A DNA stretch of 7,485 bases from Nitrososphaeraceae archaeon (GCA_025922715.1 JAICHH010000084.1:1-7485), one strand, 5' to 3'. Counted from the first letter of the stretch, positions 1-5,788 are shown. Made by a program: numbers and translations. Notes: a model not told the origin generated them from the letters alone.

Positions 1-1
1 A

Positions 2-625
2 AAAGGTCCTGAGCTATTATCAAAATGGGTTGGAGAATCTGAAAAAGGAGTCAGAGAAATATTCAGACGTGCAAGACAAGCCTCTCCCTGTATCATATTT
101 TTTGATGAAATTGATTCTATAGCTCCAATAAGGGGGTTAGAAGGTGATAGCATGGTTGCAGAAAGAGTTGTCTCTCAATTACTTACAGAGATGGATGGAA
201 TTCAATCTCTTTCTGGTGTAGTAGTTTTGGCTGCTACAAATAGATCTGATATAGTTGATCCTGCACTATTACGACCTGGCAGATTTGACAAAATTTTATA
301 TATCCCGCTTCCAGACAAGAAAACCCGCAACAGAATTTTAGAAATGAGTTCTAAAAATAAACCTCTTTCAAAAGACGTGGATTTTGAAAAGATTGCTGAA
401 CTAACTGAAGGTTTTAGTGGTGCAGAAACCCATTCAGTTGTAAATGTAGCTGTTTCTTTTGTCTTACAAAAATATCTATCACAATATTCTTCTCCAGAAG
501 AGGCAGCACAACATACTTCAGAAGCATCGGTATCAATTGAAAATTATATTGATGCAGTAAAAAAGATAAAGAAACAACGAGAAACACAACCAGGTCAAAA
601 AGTGACAGTTCCTTACTATAGATAA
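2..625 (+). CDS. Cdc48/VAT-like AAA+ ATPase, C-terminal D2 portion (5' truncated)
   Basis: This is the last 207 residues of an archaeal Cdc48 (p97/VCP, VAT) AAA+ unfoldase, cut by the left edge; the frame is open from base 2. The family is a cytosolic hexamer that uses ATP to thread and unfold proteins. In fragment numbering, the pore-loop region KGPELLSKWVGESE lies at 1-14, Walker B FFDEID at 33-38 (Asp35, Glu36), sensor 1 AATNR at 78-82 (Asn80), the arginine fingers in RPGRFD at 91-96, and the sensor-2 region GFSGAE at 137-142. GAE replaces the commoner GAD. The N-domain, D1 and the D2 Walker A lie outside the window. The protein ends PYYR, so its last three residues fit the HbYX (hydrophobic-Tyr-any) motif with which proteasomal ATPases dock on the 20S core. 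This supports a role in proteasome-coupled degradation. The next gene is 176 bp away, so it probably closes its transcription unit. Confidence 0.95.
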   Translation, partial: KGPELLSKWVGESEKGVREIFRRARQASPCIIFFDEIDSIAPIRGLEGDSMVAERVVSQLLTEMDGIQSLSGVVVLAATNRSDIVDPALLRPGRFDKILYIPLPDKKTRNRILEMSSKNKPLSKDVDFEKIAELTEGFSGAETHSVVNVAVSFVLQKYLSQYSSPEEAAQHTSEASVSIENYIDAVKKIKKQRETQPGQKVTVPYYR

Positions 626-670
626 AGCAATTAACTTAGCTTGTCTAAATTAAGGAACATGAAGATATAA

Positions 671-701
671 TTTTTCATTTAATAACCTCTTTTATTTTAT
701 T
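671..701 (+). terminator. T-tract terminator candidate after the Cdc48-like gene
   Basis: About 45 bp past the stop codon the coding strand carries two T-rich stretches, one starting TTTTTCATTT at 671 and a second at 688-699 built from T3-T4 runs. Archaeal RNA polymerase can stop at such tracts without a hairpin. The placement fits, but the whole spacer is AT-rich, so the call is weak. Confidence 0.35.
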
Positions 702-763
702 ATAGAAAAAATATTCATAATATTAAATATAAATAATTAATAATTAATATTGTGGGGTAATGT

Positions 764-770
764 TTTTAAG
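764..770 (+). promoter_or_regulatory. Possible TATA box of the PLP decarboxylase gene
   Basis: TTTTAAG at 764-770 sits about 35 bp before the ATG at 802. A start site some 26 bp beyond the box would fall near 793 and give a very short leader. The surrounding AT-richness offers other candidates, for example around 725-745. Confidence 0.3.
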
Positions 771-801
771 TTGTGTTTTTTACAGTTAAACACTAAAAAG
801 A

Positions 802-2163
802 ATGGGAGAAAATTTCCAAATTCAGTTAATTGAAAAAAGCCTAAAAACTACAACAAATACATATACATTAAATAGATTCGTTAAACCATCTCAGATCCTT
901 GATCTGGTGTCACAATATGGAACCCCTATGTATCTAATAGATGAAAATACTTTGCACTTTAAAGCTAATGAATTGTTAAACGCTTATGAAAAATACAAAG
1001 GATCAAAGAGAATTGCATATTCAGTAAAAGCTAATTTTATTCCTTCAATATTACATTCTTTTATGAAAGATGGAATTACATTCGATCTTACTTCACTAGG
1101 TGAATTATATTTTTTAAAAAAATGTAATATTGAATCAGAGAATGTTATCTATACTAGTATAACAGAAGAAGAAGAAGAATATGTTCAAGTCTTACGAAAT
1201 GGTATAACTAAAGTAGTAGTTAGCTCTTTCAATGGGATGACTAACCTTGTAAAGGCTGCAGAAAAAACTAATGTTAAACCACAAACTTTGATAAGAATAA
1301 ATCCAGAGGTTAGTGTAAAAGCTGAAATTCGAGCTTCGTATAAAAATGGAAAATTTGGAGTACCATTCAATGGAGAAACAATTGACAGTGCCTTCAAAAT
1401 TGTTAAACATATTGTAAATAATGAATTTCTTAATTTTGATGGCTTTCACTTTCATTTAGGGTCACAAATAACTAATTTCTCCTGTTATTCTAATACATTC
1501 TCAAAATTAAACACGTTTATTTCTAAAATAAAAAAGGATCTTCCCTCCTTTAAGATTAATACTATTGATATTGGAGGTGGAACTCCGGTATTCTATAATC
1601 AACCCATTCCTACTCCTAAACAGATGGCTGAAAATTATATTACTAAACTTAATCAATTAGCAGATAATCACGGTAAATTTGAATTGATTATTGAAAGTGG
1701 ACGATTTTTGGTTGCAGAATCAGCTATTCTCTTATCAAGAATCGTCAATATGAAAGAATATAATAGACATAAAATTGTTATTGTTGATGCTGGCTATCAT
1801 ATTTTATTAGATTCAGCTTTGATGAAACAAGAATATCCTCAAGAAGTTGTAGATAGTAATAATACTAATATTTACAGAAGAAATTCTAGCTTATCTCCAA
1901 AGAATATTCATGTAGCAGGCCGATTATGTGACACTTATGATGTATTTCCTTTATCAGAAGCATCTAATCTTGATCGTGCTAGGATAGGTAATTATATATC
2001 ATTTTATAATGTAGGAGCGTATTCTGTTGTATTTAATATGCCGTTTCATTGCCAGACTAAGCCTCCTATAGTTATGAAAACTAGCTCTGGAGATTTTAAA
2101 TTAGTTAGGAAAGGAACAACATATCAAAATCTTTTTGAAGAGGAAGGAGGCTCTATTCCATAA
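802..2163 (+). CDS. Fold-type III PLP-dependent decarboxylase (diaminopimelate/ornithine/arginine decarboxylase family)
   Basis: A complete 453-residue member of the alanine-racemase-fold decarboxylases, which remove the alpha-carboxyl of a basic amino acid by PLP chemistry. The PLP lysine is Lys76 in YSVKAN. The barrel motifs follow: HFHLGSQ at 216-222 (the second His, 218, matches the ring-stacking His), the phosphate-binding glycines in GGGTP at 258-262, and ESGR at 298-301. The C-terminal domain gives LCDTYD with Cys376, the residue lent to the partner subunit's active site, and GAY at 405-407. The tail (LVRKGTTYQNLFEEE) resembles the end of LysA. ATG 802 is the only start, since a stop lies in frame at 787. 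The protein is longer than usual LysA (about 420), mainly by an N-terminal extension of about 25 residues. ESGR replaces the usual EPGR and CDTYD the usual CES-D motif. Thaumarchaea are thought to make lysine through LysW, so meso-diaminopimelate is not assured; ornithine, arginine or a carboxy-polyamine are alternatives. Confidence 0.9.
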   Translation: MGENFQIQLIEKSLKTTTNTYTLNRFVKPSQILDLVSQYGTPMYLIDENTLHFKANELLNAYEKYKGSKRIAYSVKANFIPSILHSFMKDGITFDLTSLGELYFLKKCNIESENVIYTSITEEEEEYVQVLRNGITKVVVSSFNGMTNLVKAAEKTNVKPQTLIRINPEVSVKAEIRASYKNGKFGVPFNGETIDSAFKIVKHIVNNEFLNFDGFHFHLGSQITNFSCYSNTFSKLNTFISKIKKDLPSFKINTIDIGGGTPVFYNQPIPTPKQMAENYITKLNQLADNHGKFELIIESGRFLVAESAILLSRIVNMKEYNRHKIVIVDAGYHILLDSALMKQEYPQEVVDSNNTNIYRRNSSLSPKNIHVAGRLCDTYDVFPLSEASNLDRARIGNYISFYNVGAYSVVFNMPFHCQTKPPIVMKTSSGDFKLVRKGTTYQNLFEEEGGSIP

Positions 2164-2208
2164 ATTTATCTTATAATTTATATTTGATTCTATATTCTCC
2201 TTTTTTAC

Positions 2209-2541
2209 TTGATCCAAAACAATACTAACAGTAATAGTAACTCAAATAAAGAAATTAATGATTCATCACAGTACATTAGAGTTCATTTGATCATCTCTGG
2301 AAAGGTTCAAGGAGTTTATTTTAGGAAACATACTCAAGATATTTCACTACAAAATAATGTTTATGGATGGGTTAAAAATTTAGTGAATGGTGATGTTGAA
2401 TGTGTCTTGGAAGGTTTAAAATCTAATGTTGATAAAGTTATGATATGGTGTCATCAAGGTCCTCCTAATAGCCGTGTTGAGAATGTTGAAATAAAATATG
2501 AAGATTTTACCGGGCATTTTACTGATTTTAAAATCTTATAA
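2209..2541 (+). CDS. acyP: Acylphosphatase
   Basis: A small cytosolic alpha/beta-sandwich enzyme that hydrolyses the carboxyl-phosphate bond of acyl phosphates such as acetyl phosphate and 1,3-bisphosphoglycerate. The signature GKVQGVYFR is at 31-39 and GWVKNLVNGDVE at 53-64. Arg39 and Asn57 match the catalytic Arg23 and Asn41 of the human enzyme at exactly the same spacing. The domain fills 23-110, the full length of the family. It is preceded by about 22 residues rich in Asn and Ser (NNTNSNSNSN), probably disordered and dispensable. No ATG is available: a TGA lies in frame at 2185-2187, leaving TTG 2209 as the likely start. A TTG at 2287 would remove most of the first beta strand. The gene lies 45 bp behind the PLP decarboxylase and may be co-transcribed, although a T6 run (2201-2206) sits between them. 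Confidence 0.88.
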   Translation: MIQNNTNSNSNSNKEINDSSQYIRVHLIISGKVQGVYFRKHTQDISLQNNVYGWVKNLVNGDVECVLEGLKSNVDKVMIWCHQGPPNSRVENVEIKYEDFTGHFTDFKIL

Positions 2542-2544
2542 ACT

Positions 2545-2562
2545 AAATAATAATAATTATTT
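2545..2562. terminator. AT-only hairpin between convergent genes
   Basis: AAATAAT (2545-2551) and ATTATTT (2556-2562) are perfect inverted copies around a 4-base loop, directly after the acylphosphatase stop. The site lies between convergent genes and could help end transcripts from either side. With no G or C pairs it would be unstable, and chance is a fair explanation. Confidence 0.25.
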
Positions 2563-2597
2563 AACTTACTAAAATTTACTAAAATTAAATATTACAA

Positions 2598-2936
2598 TCA
2601 ATTTATATTTTCGTATACACGAATAATTTCTTCCTTTAACTTTTCAAGATCTTGCTTGTTTGAAATTTTATGTATTACAGGAATTTCTTTTCTATTTTTT
2701 CTAATTGCTATTATTAATTCTTCTGTAGTAGGTTGTACATCTAAGAAATTCCGAAATGCTAATGTTTTAGAATAGACTATTCTATGAGGTCTTATATCTT
2801 CAACAACATTGTCGCCTATAGAGTTTACAAAATTTCTTAATTCTATTAGAATTTTTCTTTGATGCGGATTTAAATTTATAAGATGAGTGTCAAATGAAAT
2901 TTTAGGTGAATCATTATAAATACCAAATTTTGTCAT
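2598..2936 (-). CDS. Small conserved protein, DUF5655-like
   Basis: A 112-residue soluble protein with no signal peptide or membrane segment. From about 22 onward it has a helix (LNPHQRKILIELRNFVNSIG), then a strand pair around HRIVYSKTLAFRNFLDVQPT (51-70) and ELIIAIRKN, and a C-terminal helix containing LEKLKEEIIRVYENIN. This order, with a Tyr followed by R/K-NF and a repeated short beta strand, recalls the DUF5655 domain, often found alone or at the end of nuclease-like or transport-related proteins; its function is unknown. The match is from memory of the pattern and is only moderate. The ATG at 2936 has a TATA-like box about 25 bp upstream on the same strand, suggesting a leaderless message. 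The gene converges on the acylphosphatase (56 bp between stops) and diverges from the Rieske gene. Confidence 0.75.
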   Translation of the reverse strand: MTKFGIYNDSPKISFDTHLINLNPHQRKILIELRNFVNSIGDNVVEDIRPHRIVYSKTLAFRNFLDVQPTTEELIIAIRKNRKEIPVIHKISNKQDLEKLKEEIIRVYENIN

Positions 2937-2955
2937 AATCTAGTAAAACACTTCC

Positions 2956-2964
2956 TTTTATTTG
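2956..2964 (-). promoter_or_regulatory. Possible TATA box of the DUF5655-like gene
   Basis: Read on the minus strand the bases are AAATAAAAG, centred about 24 bp before the ATG at 2936. That spacing would place the transcript start at or next to the start codon, as in leaderless archaeal messages. Confidence 0.35.
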
Positions 2965-3094
2965 AAATATTCTATCTATGTCTATAATAATAATAATTTA
3001 ATAATAATATGAGTATAATGAATTTCAAAAATTAAAATTTCCTCAAATGATTTAGTATTATAATATATAATTTAGAATGATTATTCATCCTATC

Positions 3095-3115
3095 AAATTT
3101 TAATAATTAAAATTT
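3095..3115. repeat. Perfect 21-bp AT-only palindrome
   Basis: AAATTTTAAT (3095-3104) and ATTAAAATTT (3106-3115) are exact inverted copies around a single central base. The 11-mer AATTAAAATTT also occurs at 3030-3040, so half the site is present twice in the same spacer. It could be an operator for a dimeric regulator, or simply a product of extreme AT content. Confidence 0.5.
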
Positions 3116-3219
3116 ATTTAGTGCTGGAGAAATAGTTGATAAACATTTTATCTTATAAAATTATTTCAGATAATTACAAGGAAAAACCACTAATGCTTTA
3201 ATACATATTATTCCCATTC

Positions 3220-3293
3220 CAGTATTATTGAACTAATATATTTCAAACTTTTAAATGATAGATATTCTTAAAACTTCATTTGAAATAATACTG
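3220..3293. repeat. Interrupted inverted repeat upstream of the Rieske gene
   Basis: CAGTATTATT (3220-3229) is the exact reverse complement of AATAATACTG (3284-3293). Just inside, TTTCAAA (3241-3247) pairs with TTTGAAA (3279-3285). The right arm is therefore one block of 15 bases, while the left arm is the same block opened by 11 extra bases (3230-3240). As RNA it could fold into a bulged stem with a loop of about 31 bases. Confidence 0.5.
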
Positions 3294-3304
3294 TAAGAAA
3301 TTTG

Positions 3305-3312
3305 TTAAAATA
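3305..3312 (+). promoter_or_regulatory. Possible TATA box of the Rieske gene
   Basis: TTAAAATA at 3305-3312 is centred about 30 bp before the ATG at 3339, so transcription would begin a few bases before the start codon. The nearby TTTAATAC at 3317 is too close to the ATG for the usual spacing. Confidence 0.35.
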
Positions 3313-3338
3313 GGAGTTTAATACATTATTAATATAAT

Positions 3339-3650
3339 ATGACGAAATTCTTGGTTGGAAAAGTATCAGATCTTTCAGATGGTAATATGACACATCTAAC
3401 TGCAGGAGGACAAGAAATCGTAGTAGCTAATGTAAAAGGAAATTACTATGCTATTGGTAATATCTGTAATCATGCAGGAGCCGAATTACATGAAGGAGAA
3501 TTAAATGGCAAAGAAATAACATGTCCTTGGCATGGAGCTAAATGGGATATAACAACCGGCAATTTAATATGGTTTCCACAAAACCTAAAATCTGCAGGAT
3601 CTTATCCTATAATAATAGAAAATGAAATGATTTATGTTGATGTTCACTAA
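3339..3650 (+). CDS. Rieske-type [2Fe-2S] ferredoxin
   Basis: A complete 103-residue single-domain Rieske protein, about the length of the ferredoxin components of ring-hydroxylating dioxygenases and of NirD-like proteins. The cluster ligands are Cys43 and His45 in ICNHAGA and Cys62 and His65 in CPWHG, spaced CxH-x16-CxxH as expected. There is no N-terminal membrane segment or signal peptide, so it should be a soluble cytosolic electron carrier rather than a bc1-type subunit. No partner oxygenase or reductase lies nearby, so its redox partner cannot be read from context; thaumarchaeal genomes often carry several such lone Rieske proteins. ATG 3339 starts just ahead of the first beta strand, and a T-rich tract follows the stop. 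Confidence 0.93.
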   Translation: MTKFLVGKVSDLSDGNMTHLTAGGQEIVVANVKGNYYAIGNICNHAGAELHEGELNGKEITCPWHGAKWDITTGNLIWFPQNLKSAGSYPIIIENEMIYVDVH

Positions 3651-3680
3651 ATCTTTCCTGTATATTATTTATACAAATAC

Positions 3681-3697
3681 TTTATTTTCTTATTTTT
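3681..3697 (+). terminator. T-tract terminator candidate after the Rieske gene
   Basis: Thirty bases past the stop, the coding strand reads as T3, T4 and T5 runs broken by single A or C bases. It has the form and place of an archaeal T-tract terminator and lies just ahead of the TATA box of the next gene. Confidence 0.4.
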
Positions 3698-3705
3698 ACA
3701 ATTAA

Positions 3706-3712
3706 TTTATAT
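3706..3712 (+). promoter_or_regulatory. TATA box of the 3737 gene
   Basis: TTTATAT at 3706-3712 is centred about 28 bp before the ATG at 3737. A transcript start near 3735 would make the message essentially leaderless, and no Shine-Dalgarno sequence is present. This is one of the clearer promoters in the window. Confidence 0.5.
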
Positions 3713-3736
3713 GGAATTTTTTAATAATTTCTTACA

Positions 3737-4276
3737 ATGGAAATATTAGAAGATCGGGATCTTGCAAAATATCTATTTGATAAATATTCTACAAATCAAA
3801 GAAAATGGAATTTTATTATCTCAACCTCTCCAGTAAAGGACGCTTTTTTTGATGCCATTGTTTCTAATCCTGATGAAGTTTGGCAATTAAAAATTGATTC
3901 TATTTATAAACCTAATCCCTTAGTAATGGGTACAAAGACTACAACGGATTCTTCTATAATTGAAAAGAAACTCGAGAATACTTCTCAATTTGGATATAGA
4001 AAATTGGAGTCAAATGTTCTCAAGAATTTAAGAACTATTTCTGAAGAGGAAAATAACAATTCTAGTAATACTATGGATGTTAATTTTCGTATTAATTCTC
4101 TTCTTTCGTCACTCGATCCAGTGAAACCGATTAAAGGGCATAATTATCTTTATGGACCTTTTATCTTTACAGAAAAAAAAATGGCCAAGTTTAATAATAA
4201 ACAAGATGAAATATCTGAAAAATTATCATATCGAATGCATGAAAATATTCGTAGAAGATATTCGTCATATGGATAA
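3737..4276 (+). CDS. Unrecognised 179-residue hypothetical protein
   Basis: I do not recognise this family. The protein is soluble by composition, with no signal peptide, membrane segment or cysteine. Residues 1-60 look folded and partly helical (DLAKYLFDKYSTNQRKWNF, then DAFFDAIVSNPDEVWQLKI). An acidic Asn/Ser-rich stretch, EEENNNSSN at 103-111, looks like a flexible linker. The second part has RINSLLSSLDPVKP, then YLYGPFIF, and a basic tail (HENIRRRYSSYG) that could contact nucleic acid or a partner. Codon use matches its neighbours, and a good TATA box lies at leaderless spacing, so it is very likely a real gene. Its stop is 21 bp from that of the convergent CPBP gene. Possibly restricted to thaumarchaea, which is an inference. 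Confidence 0.8.
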   Translation: MEILEDRDLAKYLFDKYSTNQRKWNFIISTSPVKDAFFDAIVSNPDEVWQLKIDSIYKPNPLVMGTKTTTDSSIIEKKLENTSQFGYRKLESNVLKNLRTISEEENNNSSNTMDVNFRINSLLSSLDPVKPIKGHNYLYGPFIFTEKKMAKFNNKQDEISEKLSYRMHENIRRRYSSYG

Positions 4277-4290
4277 ATCATATGGATAAA
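4265..4290 (+). repeat. 13-bp tandem duplication across the stop codon
   Basis: TCATATGGATAAA occurs twice back to back (4265-4277 and 4278-4290). The first copy contains the TAA stop of the hypothetical gene, so the extra copy lies in the untranslated tail and does not change the protein. It looks like a recent slippage event. Confidence 0.85.
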
Positions 4291-4297
4291 AATATAA

Positions 4298-4918
4298 TTA
4301 ACTATTTCTATTTTTTAAATTTTGTCTTCTTTTCATCATTAAATATACTATAGTGAGTAGAATACCAGCAAGTAATGCTATACTTATATATTCCTTGTCA
4401 AAACTATATGAACAATATGTTTCCTGAAAGGTACAACTTAAACTAAAGAAAAGAAGATTCCAAATTGAATGGCCGAGTATTGCGAACCATCCTTTTCCAC
4501 TTATCCATGTTCTTAAACTAAAAAAAAGCGATGGAATTACGAATAACCAATTGGCATATGCTAATTGATTAACGTCTATAGGATATGTATTGAAGATATG
4601 TAACATTGCCCATGCTATTCCGCCAATGAGTACAGAAAGGTTATTATTAAAAACATAGAATGGAATCCCAAAAAATATCGACTCTTCTATAGGGCCCGCT
4701 AAAATAACTGGAAACATAAAAAGTGGAAGATTTGGTTCTTCATATCCTAGCATTGAATTATCTATTATTAATGTTCCTATTAAAGAGAAAATTATTCCTA
4801 TACCATGATAAAATAAAAACATTATGATCAAATATAGTAATGAGTTATTATAATAACGAGAGATCCAATTTTTTGGATTAATATCCTTTAAAAAAAGTTT
4901 AGTCAATGAATTAGCCAT
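4298..4918 (-). CDS. CPBP-family (CAAX/Abi-like) intramembrane metalloprotease
   Basis: A 206-residue polytopic membrane protein with hydrophobic segments near 27-52, 65-90, 94-109, 122-135, 145-160 and 177-194 and a basic C-terminal tail (MMKRRQNLKNR). The CPBP pattern is visible: Glu78-Glu79 in PIEESIFFG (motif 1), WAMLH ending at His107 (motif 2, usually FxxxH), and HSIWN at 150-154 (motif 3, HxxxN). These Glu and His residues form the metal site of the family, whose members include the Rce1 CAAX protease and bacteriocin-immunity proteins. Two positions depart from consensus: the Arg of EExxxR is Phe83, and the Phe of motif 2 is Trp103. The glutamates and histidines are kept, so activity is possible but not certain. 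It is transcribed alone, with a TATA-like box about 36 bp ahead of the ATG. Confidence 0.85.
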   Translation of the reverse strand: MANSLTKLFLKDINPKNWISRYYNNSLLYLIIMFLFYHGIGIIFSLIGTLIIDNSMLGYEEPNLPLFMFPVILAGPIEESIFFGIPFYVFNNNLSVLIGGIAWAMLHIFNTYPIDVNQLAYANWLFVIPSLFFSLRTWISGKGWFAILGHSIWNLLFFSLSCTFQETYCSYSFDKEYISIALLAGILLTIVYLMMKRRQNLKNRNS

Positions 4919-4949
4919 TTCATCTATAAAATTTCAAACTAATCTCCAA

Positions 4950-4957
4950 TATAAAAA
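4950..4957 (-). promoter_or_regulatory. Possible TATA box of the CPBP gene
   Basis: On the minus strand the bases read TTTTTATA, centred about 36 bp before the ATG at 4918, which predicts a leader of about 10 bases. A GGAG sequence also occurs on this strand near 4944-4947, but it is too far from the ATG to act as a ribosome binding site. Confidence 0.4.
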
Positions 4958-4993
4958 TACAACAAATATCATAAACTCCGTTAAAGATTAACA

Positions 4994-5000
4994 TATAAAA
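4994..5000 (+). promoter_or_regulatory. Possible TATA box of the DUF167 gene
   Basis: TATAAAA at 4994-5000 is centred 34 bp before the ATG at 5031, giving a predicted start near 5022 and a leader of about 9 bases. An ATG at 5015 is out of frame with the gene and opens only a ten-codon frame. Confidence 0.45.
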
Positions 5001-5030
5001 CAATAATAACATATATGAAATATAATAAGA

Positions 5031-5246
5031 ATGAAATATTTTATTAGTATTACCTTTAATACATCTGAATTATTTCAAGTAAAAGGAAATGAAATAAAGG
5101 TATCTATCAAATCAAAACCAGAATTAGGAAAGGCTAATCGCGAATTAATTAAGTTATTATCTAATCATTTTCAAGTTCCCTCTGATAAAATAAAAATAAT
5201 CCAAGGTATAAAATCAAGAAAAAAGATTGTTCATATTTTGGAGTAA
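5031..5246 (+). CDS. DUF167/YggU family protein
   Basis: A 71-residue protein of the DUF167 (UPF0235, YggU) family, small alpha/beta proteins found in bacteria, archaea and eukaryotes whose biochemical role is not established. The core signature is clear: KVSIKSKPELGKANRELI at 23-40 corresponds to the usual P-x-x-GKAN block, followed by helix LIKLLSNHFQV, then KIKIIQGIKSRKKIVHI, matching the G-x-x-S/T-R-x-K end of the family. The length is slightly short but covers the whole domain. The N-terminal strand (KYFISITF) begins right after ATG 5031, which supports this start. YjbQ follows 122 bp downstream on the same strand, beyond a T6 run and with its own promoter candidates, so they are probably separate units. 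Confidence 0.88.
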   Translation: MKYFISITFNTSELFQVKGNEIKVSIKSKPELGKANRELIKLLSNHFQVPSDKIKIIQGIKSRKKIVHILE

Positions 5247-5277
5247 TCTTCTAAGTTTCTATACATAGAGTTAATAA

Positions 5278-5283
5278 TTTTTT
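5278..5283 (+). terminator. T6 terminator candidate after the DUF167 gene
   Basis: A run of six T on the coding strand lies 32 bp past the stop codon with no hairpin. It suits an archaeal T-tract terminator and would separate this gene from yjbQ. Confidence 0.3.
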
Positions 5284-5336
5284 ATCAGTTATAATTTAAT
5301 ATACATAGTATCTTTAAATAATAGATATAATCAAAA

Positions 5337-5346
5337 CATAAAATAA
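5337..5346 (+). promoter_or_regulatory. Possible TATA box of yjbQ
   Basis: CATAAAATAA at 5337-5346 is centred about 27 bp before the ATG at 5369, predicting a leaderless message. A second candidate, TTTAAATA at 5313-5320, would give a leader of about 25 bases. Confidence 0.4.
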
Positions 5347-5368
5347 TCATAGCTGTCAAAAGTCTAAT

Positions 5369-5788
5369 ATGAAATTTAAAACACACCATTTGGTTTTTAA
5401 TACAAAGAAAAGAATAGATTTTATAAATATAACTCAAGAAGTAAGAAAGGTAATAAAAGAGAGTCAAATTAAGGAAGGTTTATGTCTTGTAAATGCTATG
5501 CATATATCTGCTAGTGTATTTATTAATGATAACGAATCTGGACTCCATTACGATTTTGAAAATTGGCTTGAAAAATTAGCTCCCCATGATCCCATTGAAC
5601 ACTATAGACATAATGATACAGGAGAAGATAATGCCGATGCACATCTAAAACGTCAAATTATGGGAAGAGAGGTAGTGGTAGCTATAACTGATGGAAATTT
5701 AGACTTTGGTCCATGGGAGCAAATTTTCTATGGCGAATTTGATGGTCAAAGATCTAAAAAAATTCTCATCAAAGTTATAGGTGAATAA
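5369..5788 (+). CDS. yjbQ: YjbQ/UPF0047 family protein
   Basis: A complete 139-residue member of UPF0047 (E. coli YjbQ, Thermotoga TM0723), compact trimeric beta-sandwich proteins. Weak thiamine-phosphate-synthase activity has been reported for some members, but the physiological role is unsettled. The conserved polar pocket is intact: His45 in MHISAS, Asn55-Glu56 in NDNESG, His81 in RHNDTGEDN, Asn88 and His92 in NADAHLK, and the closing block LDFGPWEQIFYGEFDGQR at 111-128. The common HTS/HTT after the first histidine is HIS here. Length and start agree with the family, since the first strand (MKFKTHHLVF) begins at the ATG. A hairpin with a T-tract follows the stop, so the gene appears to be a single unit. 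Confidence 0.93.
   Translation: MKFKTHHLVFNTKKRIDFINITQEVRKVIKESQIKEGLCLVNAMHISASVFINDNESGLHYDFENWLEKLAPHDPIEHYRHNDTGEDNADAHLKRQIMGREVVVAITDGNLDFGPWEQIFYGEFDGQRSKKILIKVIGE

Larger units (their letters stand above)
2937..3338. other. Divergent intergenic region with no gene
   Basis: This 402-bp spacer separates the leftward DUF5655-like gene from the rightward Rieske gene and must hold both promoters. I found no coding frame with protein character and no tRNA-like pattern. It contains a (TAA)n-like stretch near 2983-3007, a 21-bp palindrome at 3095-3115 and a longer interrupted inverted repeat at 3220-3293, described separately. The length is more than two simple archaeal promoters need, so an unannotated small RNA or regulatory site is possible but not shown. 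Confidence 0.6.

Noticed and set aside
1185..1455. Two overlapping minus-strand open frames inside the decarboxylase gene
   Set aside because: They lie antisense to strongly conserved decarboxylase sequence, show no family resemblance and have no promoter; they are shadows.
2983..3007. (TAA)n-like stretch considered as a microsatellite or origin element
   Set aside because: It is short and imperfect, and similar AT runs occur throughout the spacers.
5285..5467. Minus-strand 60-codon hydrophobic frame over the start of yjbQ
   Set aside because: It overlaps the yjbQ promoter and coding start, and its Tyr/Ile/Leu-rich composition is what AT-rich antisense sequence gives.
5031..5788. DUF167 and YjbQ as a two-gene functional operon
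   Set aside because: The 122-bp gap holds a T6 terminator candidate and separate promoter candidates, so adjacency alone does not support a joint function.
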